From: Microtetraspora malaysiensis
GTDB lineage: Bacteria > Actinomycetota > Actinomycetes > Streptosporangiales > Streptosporangiaceae
DNA: 64,000 nt
Direction: 5' to 3'
Assembly (NCBI RefSeq): GCF_001528665.1
Contig: NZ_BBYJ01000009.1
Location: 124,001-188,000 of the forward strand
Shown: positions 8,438-15,960 of the stretch, piece after piece
How the letters are laid out: every line of letters begins with the position of its first letter
Numbering within the stretch: position 1 is the stretch's first letter
The notes under the pieces: model-generated
What the model saw: the letters and a program-made list of their open reading frames with translations, nothing else
The model's database searches: none
What the model was told of the DNA's origin: nothing
Program-made: the position numbers and the translations under genes

Positions 8438-10075
8438 GTGGCAACCGAAGTGAAACCTCAGGCGACCCCGGGGGCCGCCCCCGGCGATCGGCGCCCGGCG
8501 CGCACCCGCCTCGCGGCGCGGGTGGGGTGCTCCGTCGCGGGCGCGCTGCTCCTCTTCCTCGCCTTCCCGCCCCTCGACTGGTGGTTCTGCGCCCCCCTCG
8601 GCGTCGCCCTGCTCACCCTCGCCCTGTACGGCGCCCGCCCCCGCCGCGCGGCCTGGCTGGCCTACGTCGGCGCGTTCGCGTTCCTGCTGCCGACGCTTGC
8701 GTGGGTGCGGCCGATCGGTGACGACACCTGGCTGGCGCTGGTCGCCATCGAGAGCCTCTTCTGGGCCGCCCTGGGGGTGTTGGCCTCCCTCGTGATGCGC
8801 GTGCGCCTGTGGCCGCTCTGGGTGGCCTGCCTGTGGGTCGCCCAGGAGTGGGCCAGGGGCCTGGTGCCCTTCGGCGGCTTCCCGTGGGCCAGGCTCGCGT
8901 TCAGCCAGGGCGAGTCGCCGTACACGGGGCTCGCGGCCCTGGGGGGCGCGCCGCTTGTAACTTTCACGGTCGCCCTGACCGGCGCCCTGCTGTCCCTGCT
9001 GCTCGCCGGGCTTCCCGGTGCGCTGCGCCGCCCCCGCGTCGTTGCGGGGACGCTGCTCGCCGCGATAGCCCTACCCCTGCTGGGGCTCGCGGTGCCCCGG
9101 CCGGGCGACGAGGGCGGGACAGTGAAGATCGGCGTCATCCAGGGCAACGTCCCCGGCCGCGGGATGGATTTCCTGGGTGGCGAGCCGGCCGTCGTGCTGC
9201 GCAACCACGCCGACGAGACCCACCGGCTGGCCGAGGCCGTACGCGCCGGAAAGCTGCCCAAGCCCGACATCGTCGTCTGGCCGGAGAACTCCAGCGACAT
9301 CGATCCCAACCGCACCGCGTTCGCGCGCGACGTGATCGACTCCGCGGCCAAGGACGTCGGCGTGCCGATCCTGACCGGGATCATCGCCCTGATCGGCGAC
9401 GAGCACCGCGCGACCCGGAGCCTGATCTGGGACCCGGTGACGGGCCCCGGCGCCTACTACGACAAGCGGAACCTGGTGCCCTTCGGCGAGTTCACGCCGT
9501 TCAAGGACCTCATCCTGGCGCTGTCGGACCGGGCCAACCTCGTCGGCCGCCAGTCGATCCCGGGCGACCGCCCCGGCGCGCTGCGGATGGGCCCCGTCAC
9601 GGTCGGCGCGGTGAGCTGCTATGAGGTCGCCTTCGACGGCACGGTACGCGACACGGTGGCCGCCGGAGGCAGCCCGCTGATCGTCCAGACCAACAACGCC
9701 AGCTACGCGCTGACCAACCTGCCGCCGCAGCAGCTCGCCATGTCCAAACTGCGCGCGGTCGAACACAACAGAAGTGTGATCACTACCGCTACAACGGGTA
9801 TATCCGCATATGTGGACCCGGACGGTACGGTCGAGTGGCGCACGCGCGAGCTCGAACCCGCGATGAACGTCGTGACCGTCCCCGTAAGAACACGCGGCAC
9901 GATTGCCACCGAAGTGGGCGCCGTTCCTGAGTGGATCCTGATACTGATGGGAGCCGGCGCGACGGCGGTGGCGCTCGTCTCACGAAAGCGAACCTCAAAC
10001 GCGATCGACACGGACGTCCCGCCGGCGGCCCCGGCACGGCCGGAAGATCACGGTTACGCGAGCGAGGAGCGGTGA
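8438..10075 (+). CDS. lnt: Apolipoprotein N-acyltransferase
   Basis: This integral membrane enzyme N-acylates the amino-terminal cysteine of lipoproteins. With the GTG at 8438 (AGGAG at 8421-8425) it is about 545 aa; a longer start at 8336 is possible but lacks a ribosome site. The N-terminal half has six or more hydrophobic segments. The C-terminal half is a nitrilase-like domain with the catalytic triad visible as Glu283 (VWPENSSD), Lys343 ([12 protein letters not shown]) and Cys394 (VSCYEVAF), followed by a last membrane segment. Its TGA overlaps the GTG of the polyprenol-phosphate mannosyltransferase gene. In mycobacteria the two activities are joined in one polypeptide; here they remain two coupled genes. 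Confidence 0.93.
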   Translation: MATEVKPQATPGAAPGDRRPARTRLAARVGCSVAGALLLFLAFPPLDWWFCAPLGVALLTLALYGARPRRAAWLAYVGAFAFLLPTLAWVRPIGDDTWLALVAIESLFWAALGVLASLVMRVRLWPLWVACLWVAQEWARGLVPFGGFPWARLAFSQGESPYTGLAALGGAPLVTFTVALTGALLSLLLAGLPGALRRPRVVAGTLLAAIALPLLGLAVPRPGDEGGTVKIGVIQGNVPGRGMDFLGGEPAVVLRNHADETHRLAEAVRAGKLPKPDIVVWPENSSDIDPNRTAFARDVIDSAAKDVGVPILTGIIALIGDEHRATRSLIWDPVTGPGAYYDKRNLVPFGEFTPFKDLILALSDRANLVGRQSIPGDRPGALRMGPVTVGAVSCYEVAFDGTVRDTVAAGGSPLIVQTNNASYALTNLPPQQLAMSKLRAVEHNRSVITTATTGISAYVDPDGTVEWRTRELEPAMNVVTVPVRTRGTIATEVGAVPEWILILMGAGATAVALVSRKRTSNAIDTDVPPAAPARPEDHGYASEER

Positions 10076-10848
10076 GCGACCCCTTGGGCATGGAGGAAGA
10101 GCTGGTGGAGCGGACTTCCGGGCGGGTGCTCGTCATCATCCCCACATACAACGAGTGCGAGAATCTCCCGATGATCGTCGGGCGTCTGCGCGCGGCGCTG
10201 CCCGACGTGCATCTGCTCATCGCCGACGACAACAGCCCCGACGGCACCGGGAAGATCGCCGACGAGCTCGCCGAGAAGGACGACCACATCCACGTGATGC
10301 ACCGCCCGGGCAAGCAGGGGCTGGGCGCGGCCTACGTCGCGGGCTTCCAGTGGGGCCTGGCCGAGGGCTACGACATCCTGGTCGAGATGGACGCCGACGG
10401 CTCCCACCAGCCCGAGGAACTGCACAAGCTGCTCGACGCGGTCGCCGAGGGCGCCGACCTGGCGATCGGCTCCCGCTGGGTGCCGGGCGGCAAGGTGGTC
10501 AACTGGCCCGCCTCCCGCGAGTTCCTGTCCCGGGGCGCCAACACCTACAGCCGTCTCATGCTCGGCATGCCGGTACGGGACGCCACCGCCGGCTTCCGCG
10601 CCTACCGGGCCGCCACACTGGAGAAGGTGGGCCTGGAGGACGTCGAGTCCCAGGGGTACTGCTTCCAGGTGGATCTCACCCTCCGCACCGTGCGCCGGGG
10701 GCTGCGCGTGGCCGAGGTGCCGATCACGTTCGTCGAGCGCACGGCCGGCGCCAGCAAGATGAACCGGGGCATCATGACCGAGGCGTTCTGGCGGATCGCC
10801 GTCTGGGGCGTCAACGGCCTGCCCGGCCGGCTCCGCCGGAAGAGCTGA
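10072..10848 (+). CDS. ppm1: Polyprenol monophosphomannose synthase
   Basis: This 258-aa GT2-family enzyme transfers mannose from GDP-mannose to polyprenyl phosphate, supplying protein O-mannosylation and mannolipid synthesis. The GT-A core begins [18 protein letters not shown]; the metal-binding motif is DAD at residues 107-109 within EMDADGSHQ; the family signature [14 protein letters not shown] follows. There are no C-terminal membrane segments, so membrane association may depend on Lnt. The start GTG at 10072 overlaps the lnt stop (GTGA) and has AGGAG at 10064-10068. Confidence is high for DPMS-type function. Confidence 0.93.
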   Translation: MSDPLGMEEELVERTSGRVLVIIPTYNECENLPMIVGRLRAALPDVHLLIADDNSPDGTGKIADELAEKDDHIHVMHRPGKQGLGAAYVAGFQWGLAEGYDILVEMDADGSHQPEELHKLLDAVAEGADLAIGSRWVPGGKVVNWPASREFLSRGANTYSRLMLGMPVRDATAGFRAYRAATLEKVGLEDVESQGYCFQVDLTLRTVRRGLRVAEVPITFVERTAGASKMNRGIMTEAFWRIAVWGVNGLPGRLRRKS

Positions 10849-10978
10849 GCCCGGGAGCGCGCGCCCGGCCGCCTGTCCGGGGACGGGCCCGAGGAGGTGC
10901 TCCCCGCTCCGCCTTTCGCTCTGAGCGATATCGGAACCGCATGGGCCGACGGGGGCGTTCCTCCTAGCGGAGGTCCTG

Positions 10979-11515
10979 ATGACACGTAGGTGGCTGCTCC
11001 CCGGCCTGTTGCTCTTCCCGGTCGTGGAGATCGTGCTGCTCATCCTGGCCGGTCGGGCGATCGGCGGTGGGCTGACGCTCATGGTGCTGCTGGTCGGCGC
11101 CGTGGCCGGGATGTGGCTGATGCGCAAGGAAGGGCGACGGGCCTGGTCCGCCCTTCAGGAGGCCGCGCAGTCGGGCCGCATGCCCGACCGCGAGCTGGGG
11201 GACTCGGCCATCGTGATGGCCGGGGGCGCGCTGCTGGCGATCCCCGGCTTCCTCAGCGACCTCGTCGGCATCTTCCTCATCCTGCCGGTCACCCGGCCGA
11301 TCGCCCGCCGCGGCCTGGCCTGGTTCTTCGCCCGCAGGGTGGGCGACATCGCCGCCCGCTCGCCGTACGGCCCGTTGTTCGACCGCATGGGCGGTCCCGG
11401 GGCGCCGGGCGGTCCCGGGCAGCAGGGCCGGGTCGTCCACGGCGAGGTGATCCACGACGACGAGCAGGAGGTCGTCGAGGGCCGGGTCGTCGTACGGCGG
11501 CGCGACCCCCAGTAG
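10979..11515 (+). CDS. fxsA: FxsA family membrane protein
   Basis: This 178-aa protein opens with two or three hydrophobic segments (LLPGLLLFPVVEIVLLILAG and GGGLTLMVLLVGAVAGMWLM), has the FxsA-typical amphipathic stretch and GGALLAIPGFLSDLVGIFLILP, and ends in a hydrophilic Gly/Pro- and Glu-rich tail. FxsA in E. coli suppresses F exclusion of phage T7; its role in actinomycetes is unknown. GGAGGTCCTG precedes the ATG. It lies 130 bp after ppm1 in the same direction and may be cotranscribed with it. Confidence 0.9.
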   Translation: MTRRWLLPGLLLFPVVEIVLLILAGRAIGGGLTLMVLLVGAVAGMWLMRKEGRRAWSALQEAAQSGRMPDRELGDSAIVMAGGALLAIPGFLSDLVGIFLILPVTRPIARRGLAWFFARRVGDIAARSPYGPLFDRMGGPGAPGGPGQQGRVVHGEVIHDDEQEVVEGRVVVRRRDPQ

Positions 11516-11547
11516 GACCGAGCGGTAGGACCGAGCGGTAGGACCGA
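11513..11547 (+). repeat. 13-bp tandem repeat at the fxsA stop codon
   Basis: TAGGACCGAGCGG is repeated twice exactly and followed by a third partial copy (TAGGACCGA). The first TAG is the fxsA stop, so the next two TAGs fall in successive frames (13-bp period). Polymerase slippage could have generated it. No function is evident. Confidence 0.8.
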
Positions 11548-11684
11548 CCCCACGGGGTCCGCACCTCGGGTCGTATGCGAACGATGTCCCGTAGCGGATG
11601 GACACTCCCCGAACCGGAGTTGACCGTCGGATGGGAAACGCCTCCCTAGCCTGGCCGAATGGCGCAGCGACTCCCCAGGCCGCT

Positions 11685-12971
11685 ATGACGGCGGCCGGCC
11701 CCTTGTGGCGAGCAGGCGAGCGAACCGGGCCCGACACCCTCCCCGGTTCCCGACGGGCCCGAACGGCCCGCACCATCCGTACGGTCGCCCTGGCTCTGAC
11801 CGGAGCGACACTGACCGGCACCACCCTGAGCGGGTGCGGCACGGCCCCCACGGATGTCACGACCAGCCCGGCGGCGGGACGCGGCGTCGTCTCCCCGTCG
11901 CCCGCACCCGCGTCACCGTCCGGTTCGGCGGCCGACGCCGCCTCCGGGCCGAGAGACTCCAAACGGGCCGCCTCCAAGCGCGACATCTACGCGGCCGACC
12001 GGCCGGGGATGCTCAGCCCCGTCGTGGCCGGGTTCCCGTCCCGCGTGTACGTGCCCAACAGCGAGAGCGACAGCGTCGACGTCATCGATCCCAAGACGTA
12101 CAAGGTCATCGAACACTTCCGGACCGGCCGGCTGCCACAGCACGTCGTGCCGTCGTGGGACATGAAGCGGCTGTGGGTCAACAACAACCGGGGGAACACG
12201 CTCACCCCGATCGACCCGAAGACCGGCAAGCCCGGCCGTCCGGTACCGGTGGAGGACCCGTACAACCTGTACTTCTCCCCGGACGGCCGGGAGGCGCTGG
12301 TGATGGCCGAACGGAACAACGAGCTCGACTTCCGTGATCCGCGTTCGATGCGGCTCCTGCACTCGATGCCGGTGCCCTGCCGGGGGATCAACCACGCCGA
12401 CTTCACCGCCGACGGGTCGCTCTTCCTCGCGAGCTGCGAGTTCTCCGGCGACCTGGTGGTCATCGACTGGCGGCGGCGCAAGGTGACCAAGACCATCGCC
12501 CTCGGCCCGGCGAGCATGCCGCAGGACGTCAAGCTCTCCCCTGACGGCACGACCTTCTACGTGGCCGACATGGACAGGGGCGGCGTCTGGCTGGTCGACG
12601 CGGCCACCTTCAAGGTCATCAGGTTCATGCCGACCGGCGCCGGGGCGCACGGCCTGTACGTCAGCCGGGACTCACGCGTCCTCTACGTGTCCAACAGGGG
12701 CGCGGGATCGGTGTCGGTCGTGTCCTTCAAGGAGCAGAAGCCGATCGCCACCTGGCCCATCCCGGGCGGCGGCTCACCCGACATGGGCGGGCTGTCCGCC
12801 GACGGCCGCGAGCTGTGGCTGGCCGGCCGCTACCACGGCGTCGTCTACGTCTTCGACACGGTGGCCGGGAAGCTCACGCACACGATCAAAGTTGGCGCGG
12901 GGCCGCACGGGCTGTGCGTCTACCCCCAGCCGGGCCGTTACTCGCTCGGCCACACCGGGATCTTCCGATGA
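11685..12971 (+). CDS. YncE-like beta-propeller lipoprotein
   Basis: This is a secreted, lipid-anchored seven-bladed propeller protein of about 428 aa. After a basic n-region, a hydrophobic segment ends in lipobox TLSGC (Cys near residue 49), then comes a Pro/Ser/Ala linker, then repeats of the form VYVPNSESDSVDVIDPKTYKV typical of YVTN/YncE propellers. Starts at 11598 and 11631 would lengthen the n-region; 11685 gives the shortest plausible signal peptide, but no start has a strong ribosome site. The stop overlaps the ATG of the NodB-like gene (ATGA at 12968-12971), so the two proteins are probably made together and meet outside the membrane. Ligand and function are unknown. Confidence 0.85.
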   Translation: MTAAGPLWRAGERTGPDTLPGSRRARTARTIRTVALALTGATLTGTTLSGCGTAPTDVTTSPAAGRGVVSPSPAPASPSGSAADAASGPRDSKRAASKRDIYAADRPGMLSPVVAGFPSRVYVPNSESDSVDVIDPKTYKVIEHFRTGRLPQHVVPSWDMKRLWVNNNRGNTLTPIDPKTGKPGRPVPVEDPYNLYFSPDGREALVMAERNNELDFRDPRSMRLLHSMPVPCRGINHADFTADGSLFLASCEFSGDLVVIDWRRRKVTKTIALGPASMPQDVKLSPDGTTFYVADMDRGGVWLVDAATFKVIRFMPTGAGAHGLYVSRDSRVLYVSNRGAGSVSVVSFKEQKPIATWPIPGGGSPDMGGLSADGRELWLAGRYHGVVYVFDTVAGKLTHTIKVGAGPHGLCVYPQPGRYSLGHTGIFR

Positions 12972-13807
12972 CGTCCGGCGGGACCCCGCCTTCTCCTCTC
13001 GGGCGGCCGGATCGCCGGCTGCTCCTCCTGGCCGCGACGATGGCCCTCGCCTCCGCCTGTTCCCGCGGCGGCGAGGGTGCGAGCGGGGCCGGGAGCGCCG
13101 TGGAACCCGCCGCCGGCTCCCCGGCGGCCAGGACGCGGTCGAGGCCGCCCGTGGGGAAGAGCCCCGTGGCGCCCAGCCCGTCCGCGGCGCCCACCCTGTC
13201 CCGGCTGCCCGCCGAGGTGGCGCACGGGCCGCGCCAGCGCAGGATGGTCGCGCTGACCTTCCACGGCTCGGGTCCGCCCGAGCTGGCCGAGGCGGCGCTC
13301 CGGGCGATCGAGAAGGCGGGAGGGCACGCCACCGTGCTCGCCGTCGGCACCTGGCTCGACCAGTACCCGGCGATGGCCCGGCGGGTGCTCGACGGCGGCC
13401 ACGACCTCGGCAACCACACCCAGAACCACCTCGACATCTCCTCGCTCGACGCGGCGTCCGCACGCCGGGAGATCGAGGAGTGCGCGGCCCGCCTGCGCGC
13501 CCTGACCGGCTCGATCGGCTCCTGGTTCCGGCCCTCCGCGTCCCGCACCGCCACGCCGCTGGTGCGCCGGCTCAGCGCTCGCGCGGGCTATCCCACCTGC
13601 CTGTCCTACGACGTCGACTCGCTCGACCACACCGATCCGGGCCCGCGCGCCGTCGTGGACAACGTGCTGCGCGCCGTACGGCCCGGCTCGGTGGTGAGCA
13701 TGCACCTCGGGCATCAGGGGACGGTCGCGGCGTTGCCCCGCGTCCTGGACGGGCTGCGGGCCCGGGGCCTGCGGGCGGTCACCACGACGGAACTGCTCCG
13801 CGCCTGA
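12968..13807 (+). CDS. NodB-fold polysaccharide deacetylase-like lipoprotein with altered catalytic motif
   Basis: This 279-aa exported protein has a lipoprotein signal ending in LASAC, a Pro/Ser linker to about residue 75, and a NodB homology domain. Motif 2, HxxxH (GNHTQNHLD), is intact, but motif 1, normally TFDDG, reads LTFHGSGPP, so the catalytic-base Asp and a metal-binding Asp are both replaced. Motif 3, usually RxPYG, reads FRPSASRTA. Classical metal-dependent deacetylation therefore looks unlikely; it may bind glycan or use different chemistry. It is translationally coupled to the propeller lipoprotein upstream, implying joint work at the cell surface. The substitutions are seen directly in the codons (TTC CAC GGC). 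Confidence 0.85.
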   Translation: MTSGGTPPSPLGRPDRRLLLLAATMALASACSRGGEGASGAGSAVEPAAGSPAARTRSRPPVGKSPVAPSPSAAPTLSRLPAEVAHGPRQRRMVALTFHGSGPPELAEAALRAIEKAGGHATVLAVGTWLDQYPAMARRVLDGGHDLGNHTQNHLDISSLDAASARREIEECAARLRALTGSIGSWFRPSASRTATPLVRRLSARAGYPTCLSYDVDSLDHTDPGPRAVVDNVLRAVRPGSVVSMHLGHQGTVAALPRVLDGLRARGLRAVTTTELLRA

Positions 13808-13819
13808 GCCCCGGGGCGG

Positions 13820-14845
13820 TCAGTCGCGGGCGACGGCGTCCAGCGCGGCGAGGGCGGCGCCCCGGGCGCCCGCCATGTCGAGGTCGTCCACCAGCGACAC
13901 GACGGCCACCCGCCGCTGCTCCTCGCGCAGCAGGGTGTTCTCGCGCACCTTCTCCAGGAACCACTCCCGGAAGTGCGGCGCCGCCTCCACGACCCCGCCG
14001 CCCAGGAAGTACGCGCTGGGGTCGGTGAAGTTGGCGGCGATCGTGAAGAGCCGGCCGATCGCCTTCGCCTGCTGCTCGAAGACCTTCAGTGCCAGCGGGT
14101 CGCCGTTCTCGCCGTAGCCGCGCAGCAGCTTGGCGGCCTTCCCGGGCGGATCGACGGAGGCCAGTTCGTGGTCCGGGAACCGGGTCAGCCAGAAGGGCAG
14201 CAGGTTCTTCTCGATGCCGGTCAGGGACGCCACACTCTCCGCGTCGCCGGTGAAGCCGCAGTTGCACTCCGGGAACGGTTGACCGTCCTCCAGGAGGCCG
14301 TGCAGCGGGATGTGGACGTGCCCCAGCTCGCCCGCCATCCCGGCGGCTCCCTTGACCACGCGGCCGTTCTCGATGACGCCGCCGCCGAGGCCGGTGCCGA
14401 CGATCGCCGAGATCGACGAGTGCTTGTGCGCCGCGGCCCCGAAGCGCATGTGATGCGCGTACAGGGCGGCGGCGTTCCCGTCGTTGTTGTAGACGACCGG
14501 GAGCTCCAGCCGCGCCTCCAGCGCTCCGCGGAAGTCGAAGCCGTGCCAGGGGGGCTCGGAGAAGTTCGTCGCCCCCTTGGACGAGATGACGCCGTCCGCG
14601 CTGGCCGGGCCCGGGGTGTCCAGCCCGACGGCGCGGACGCGGGAGCGGGCGACTCCGGCCAGCCGGAGCACGTTCTCCATCGCGTCGGCGAGGCGCTCCA
14701 CTGCCACCTCGGGCCCCTCGCGCACCATGCTCGGGGTCTCCACCAGCTGGTCCACCAGGAAACGACCCGACGCGTCGAGCACGGTCGCGTTGTTGCTGGT
14801 GCCGCCGTTGTCGAGGCCGACGACGAACGACTCTGCATCTGCCAT
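13820..14845 (-). CDS. ROK family sugar kinase
   Basis: This 341-aa protein lacks a DNA-binding domain and is a ROK-type kinase. The N-terminal phosphate-binding loop is VGLDNGGTSNNATVLD; the adenosine-binding region is GTGLGGGVI; the catalytic Asp lies in NNDGNAAALY. The structural zinc motif, normally CxCGxxGCxE, appears as CNCGFTGDAES, with the third Cys replaced by Asp. ROK kinases phosphorylate glucose, fructose, GlcNAc or ManNAc; the exact sugar cannot be called. It follows a HAD mutase-like gene on the same strand by about 100 bp, so the two could act on one sugar phosphate. It converges on the NodB-like gene. Confidence 0.88.
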   Translation of the reverse strand: MADAESFVVGLDNGGTSNNATVLDASGRFLVDQLVETPSMVREGPEVAVERLADAMENVLRLAGVARSRVRAVGLDTPGPASADGVISSKGATNFSEPPWHGFDFRGALEARLELPVVYNNDGNAAALYAHHMRFGAAAHKHSSISAIVGTGLGGGVIENGRVVKGAAGMAGELGHVHIPLHGLLEDGQPFPECNCGFTGDAESVASLTGIEKNLLPFWLTRFPDHELASVDPPGKAAKLLRGYGENGDPLALKVFEQQAKAIGRLFTIAANFTDPSAYFLGGGVVEAAPHFREWFLEKVRENTLLREEQRRVAVVSLVDDLDMAGARGAALAALDAVARD

Positions 14846-14947
14846 GCGGGAGATTCCTTTGCCTTCGCTTGTCCGTGCGAAGACTATTGCGGCGACGACC
14901 GTCGAGAGAACCCCCCGCCGGGCAATCAGCTGAGCAGATAGGGCCGG

Positions 14948-15688
14948 TCAGCGGGCGGTCACGGGGACCCGGCCGGTCACCGACAACTCGTCGAGGCCGG
15001 AGACGACGATGTCCGCCGAGGGGCCCTCCGGGAGGTCCACCCGCCTCCCGTCCCGGTCCACGTCGATCACCAGGCCGAAACCGCCCCGCCGGGCCGCTTC
15101 CAGGCCGGGCAGCGTGCTCTCCAGCACGGCGGTCCGCTCCAGGGGGACGCCGAGGCGGCGGGCGGCCTCGACGAACAGCGCCGGGTCGGGGCGTCCGGGG
15201 AGGCCGATCCGGGCGGCGTCCTCGCCGTCCACCACCTCGTCGAACAGGTGACGGATCGCGGCGGCGGTGAGGACGCCGCGGCAGTGCCGGCTCGCGGAGA
15301 CGGCGGCGATCCGCGCGCCGCGCCGCCGCAGTTCGAGCAGCAGCGCCACGCCGCCCGGATGGGCCGCCACCCCGTGCCGCCGCAGATGCGCGAGGAACAG
15401 GTCGTCCTTCTCGGCGGCGAGGGAGCGAACGCTCGGCATGCCGGGCGGGCCCTCCTCGGGCAGGCTCAGGCCGCGGGAGGCCAGGAACGTGCGGATGCCG
15501 TCGAACCGGGGCCGTCCGTCCACATGGCGGAAGTAGTCGTCGCGGATGTCGAACGGCTCGGAGCGGCCGTGCAGGAACCGGTCGAACACGTGCTTCCAGG
15601 CCGCCGCGTGCGCACGGGCGGTGTCGGTGACGACGCCGTCGGTGTCGAAGATCGCCGCGCTGATCGAGGTCAGGTCGATGGCCGCCAT
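14948..15688 (-). CDS. HAD superfamily beta-phosphoglucomutase-like hydrolase with altered motifs
   Basis: This 246-aa protein resembles the subfamily I HAD enzymes close to beta-phosphoglucomutase. Motif I is intact (IFDTDGVVTDTARAHAAAWK, nucleophile Asp of FDTDGV), with the long alpha-helical cap typical of the mutases. Motif II Ser is in SASRH. The motif III Lys, usually GKPDP, is Arg (GRPDPALF), and motif IV, usually ED, is ES (VLESTLPGLEAA). Loss of the motif IV Asp would weaken magnesium binding, so the activity may be reduced or different. The ATG at 15688 has GGAAGGGA about 9 nt upstream; a longer start at 15760 is possible. No GH65 phosphorylase partner is adjacent, only a ROK kinase. 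Confidence 0.8.
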   Translation of the reverse strand: MAAIDLTSISAAIFDTDGVVTDTARAHAAAWKHVFDRFLHGRSEPFDIRDDYFRHVDGRPRFDGIRTFLASRGLSLPEEGPPGMPSVRSLAAEKDDLFLAHLRRHGVAAHPGGVALLLELRRRGARIAAVSASRHCRGVLTAAAIRHLFDEVVDGEDAARIGLPGRPDPALFVEAARRLGVPLERTAVLESTLPGLEAARRGGFGLVIDVDRDGRRVDLPEGPSADIVVSGLDELSVTGRVPVTAR

Positions 15689-15960
15689 GACGTCGTCCCT
15701 TCCGTGCTGGATCGTGGAGTGAACACGGACCTCTCCCGTCCGGATCGGATGGGCACCCACCGGACCGTTCCATCATGGGGGACGGCTCCATGGCGGCCAT
15801 GACCCACCCCACCATCTCCTGCCCTCGCCCCGGAAAGGCCGAAAGTCCGTGATCGTCGGACCGAATGTCCCGCCATCCATGGGCCGGGTCGCCGTGGTGC
15901 GTCCGAACGCGAAGGGTCAGAGTGGGAGGAAGCGGTCTTTTCGCGGGGAGGGGAACGGAC

